Shown here: positions 63,815 through 64,000 of the stretch, one piece after another | Position numbering within the stretch: position 1 is the first letter of the stretch | Layout: every line of letters starts with the position of its first letter | NCBI GenBank assembly: GCA_014155875.1 | Contig: JACEFZ010021371.1 | Coordinates: 72,501-136,500 of the forward strand | DNA: 64,000 nucleotides | Source of the DNA: Cepaea nemoralis | Taxonomy: Eukaryota > Mollusca > Gastropoda > Stylommatophora > Helicidae | Reading direction: 5' to 3' | The notes under the pieces: generated by a model | Database searches by the model: none | Told to the model about the DNA's origin: nothing | Seen by the model: the letters and a program-made list of their open reading frames with translations, nothing else | Program-made: the position numbers and the translations under genes

Positions 63815-64000
63815 TTTATCCTCGGGGAAGAAGCTCTGGAAGCCATTGAACAACATCCCACCTTGCATGCCCTGTATAATGAACCATGCCTCACAGAAAT
63901 CAGCGAAGAACTAGACACTCTCAAATCCGGCAAGGCAGCAGGAAAAGATGGTATTCCACCTGAAATTTTAAAATGTGGCAAAGAAACGATTATCCCAGAG
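63815..64000 (+). pseudogene. LINE RT N-terminal part, runs off the window
   Basis: 62 open codons: FILGEEALEAIEQHPTLHAL, then EPCLTEISEELDTLKSGKAAGKDGIPPEILKCGKETIIPE. The SGKAAGKDGIPPE block is the RT N-terminal motif and resembles LINE-Zn (LGSGKAPGKDGIPIEVI at 25730). Open to the end of the window, so its integrity is unknown. Confidence 0.8.

Overview
The window is repeat-dense DNA from a multicellular animal, most likely an invertebrate. Evidence: two GT/AG-spliced exons of an arrestin-domain gene, many non-LTR retrotransposons of several families, tRNA-derived SINEs, hAT, Tigger, mariner, piggyBac-like and Helitron-like DNA elements, Penelope-like pieces, microsatellites and minisatellites. 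There are no bacterial operons, rRNAs or functional tRNA genes. The mixture (RTE-like LINEs, tRNA SINEs with a shared central core, Helitron-like elements ending in GC-rich boxes and tetranucleotide repeats) would fit a lophotrochozoan such as a mollusc, but the species cannot be fixed from sequence alone. Family names used here (RTE-A, RTE-C, RTE-D, LINE-Zn, LINE-I, LINE-RH, LINE-E, LINE-G, LINE-H, LINE-K, SINE1, SINE2, LTR-A, LTR-B) are local labels.

Host gene: an ARRDC-type (alpha-arrestin) gene on the + strand. The start-codon exon is at about 19736-19975 (ATG 19864) and the next exon at 55098-55220. The splice phases match (phase 1 to phase 1), so one intron of about 35 kb spans 19976-55097 and contains most of the transposons. 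No later exon was recognised before the window end.

Layout: 1-5270 RTE-C and LINE-Zn with a coding-less LINE-I derivative inside; 5287-8690 LINE-RH interrupted by a hAT element; 8690-10466 tandem repeats, a SINE and a short retroposon; 11050-19180 decayed RTE-A, Penelope-like, LINE-E, RTE-D and SINEs; 19464-20715 SINEs around the first gene exon; 20860-23290 Penelope-like, RTE-D and LINE remnants; 23525-40490 a four-level nest; 40690-49195 LINE-E, LINE-G, RTE-D, RTE-A and LINE-K fragments with SINEs; 49630-52060 LINE-RH, a piggyBac-like MITE and RTE-C; 52251-54675 Tigger remnant and two minisatellites; 55433-63120 LINE-H, Helitron-like elements, mariner, RTE-A and LINE-E; 63405-64000 a SINE and the start of another LINE.

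The nest is readable by its target-site duplications (TSDs): LINE-Zn was hit by RTE-A (TSD GGCGAGAAG) and by LTR-A (CCGGT); the left LTR of LTR-A was hit by a full-length LINE-I (AGATCCATAGTTTC); the open reading frame of LINE-I was hit by LTR-B (CCTTA). LTR-A and LTR-B are related minus-strand elements without recognisable genes. Both carry, next to the polypurine tract, a chain of hairpins whose stems differ in sequence but still pair. This covarying RNA cassette is the most interesting signal in the window.
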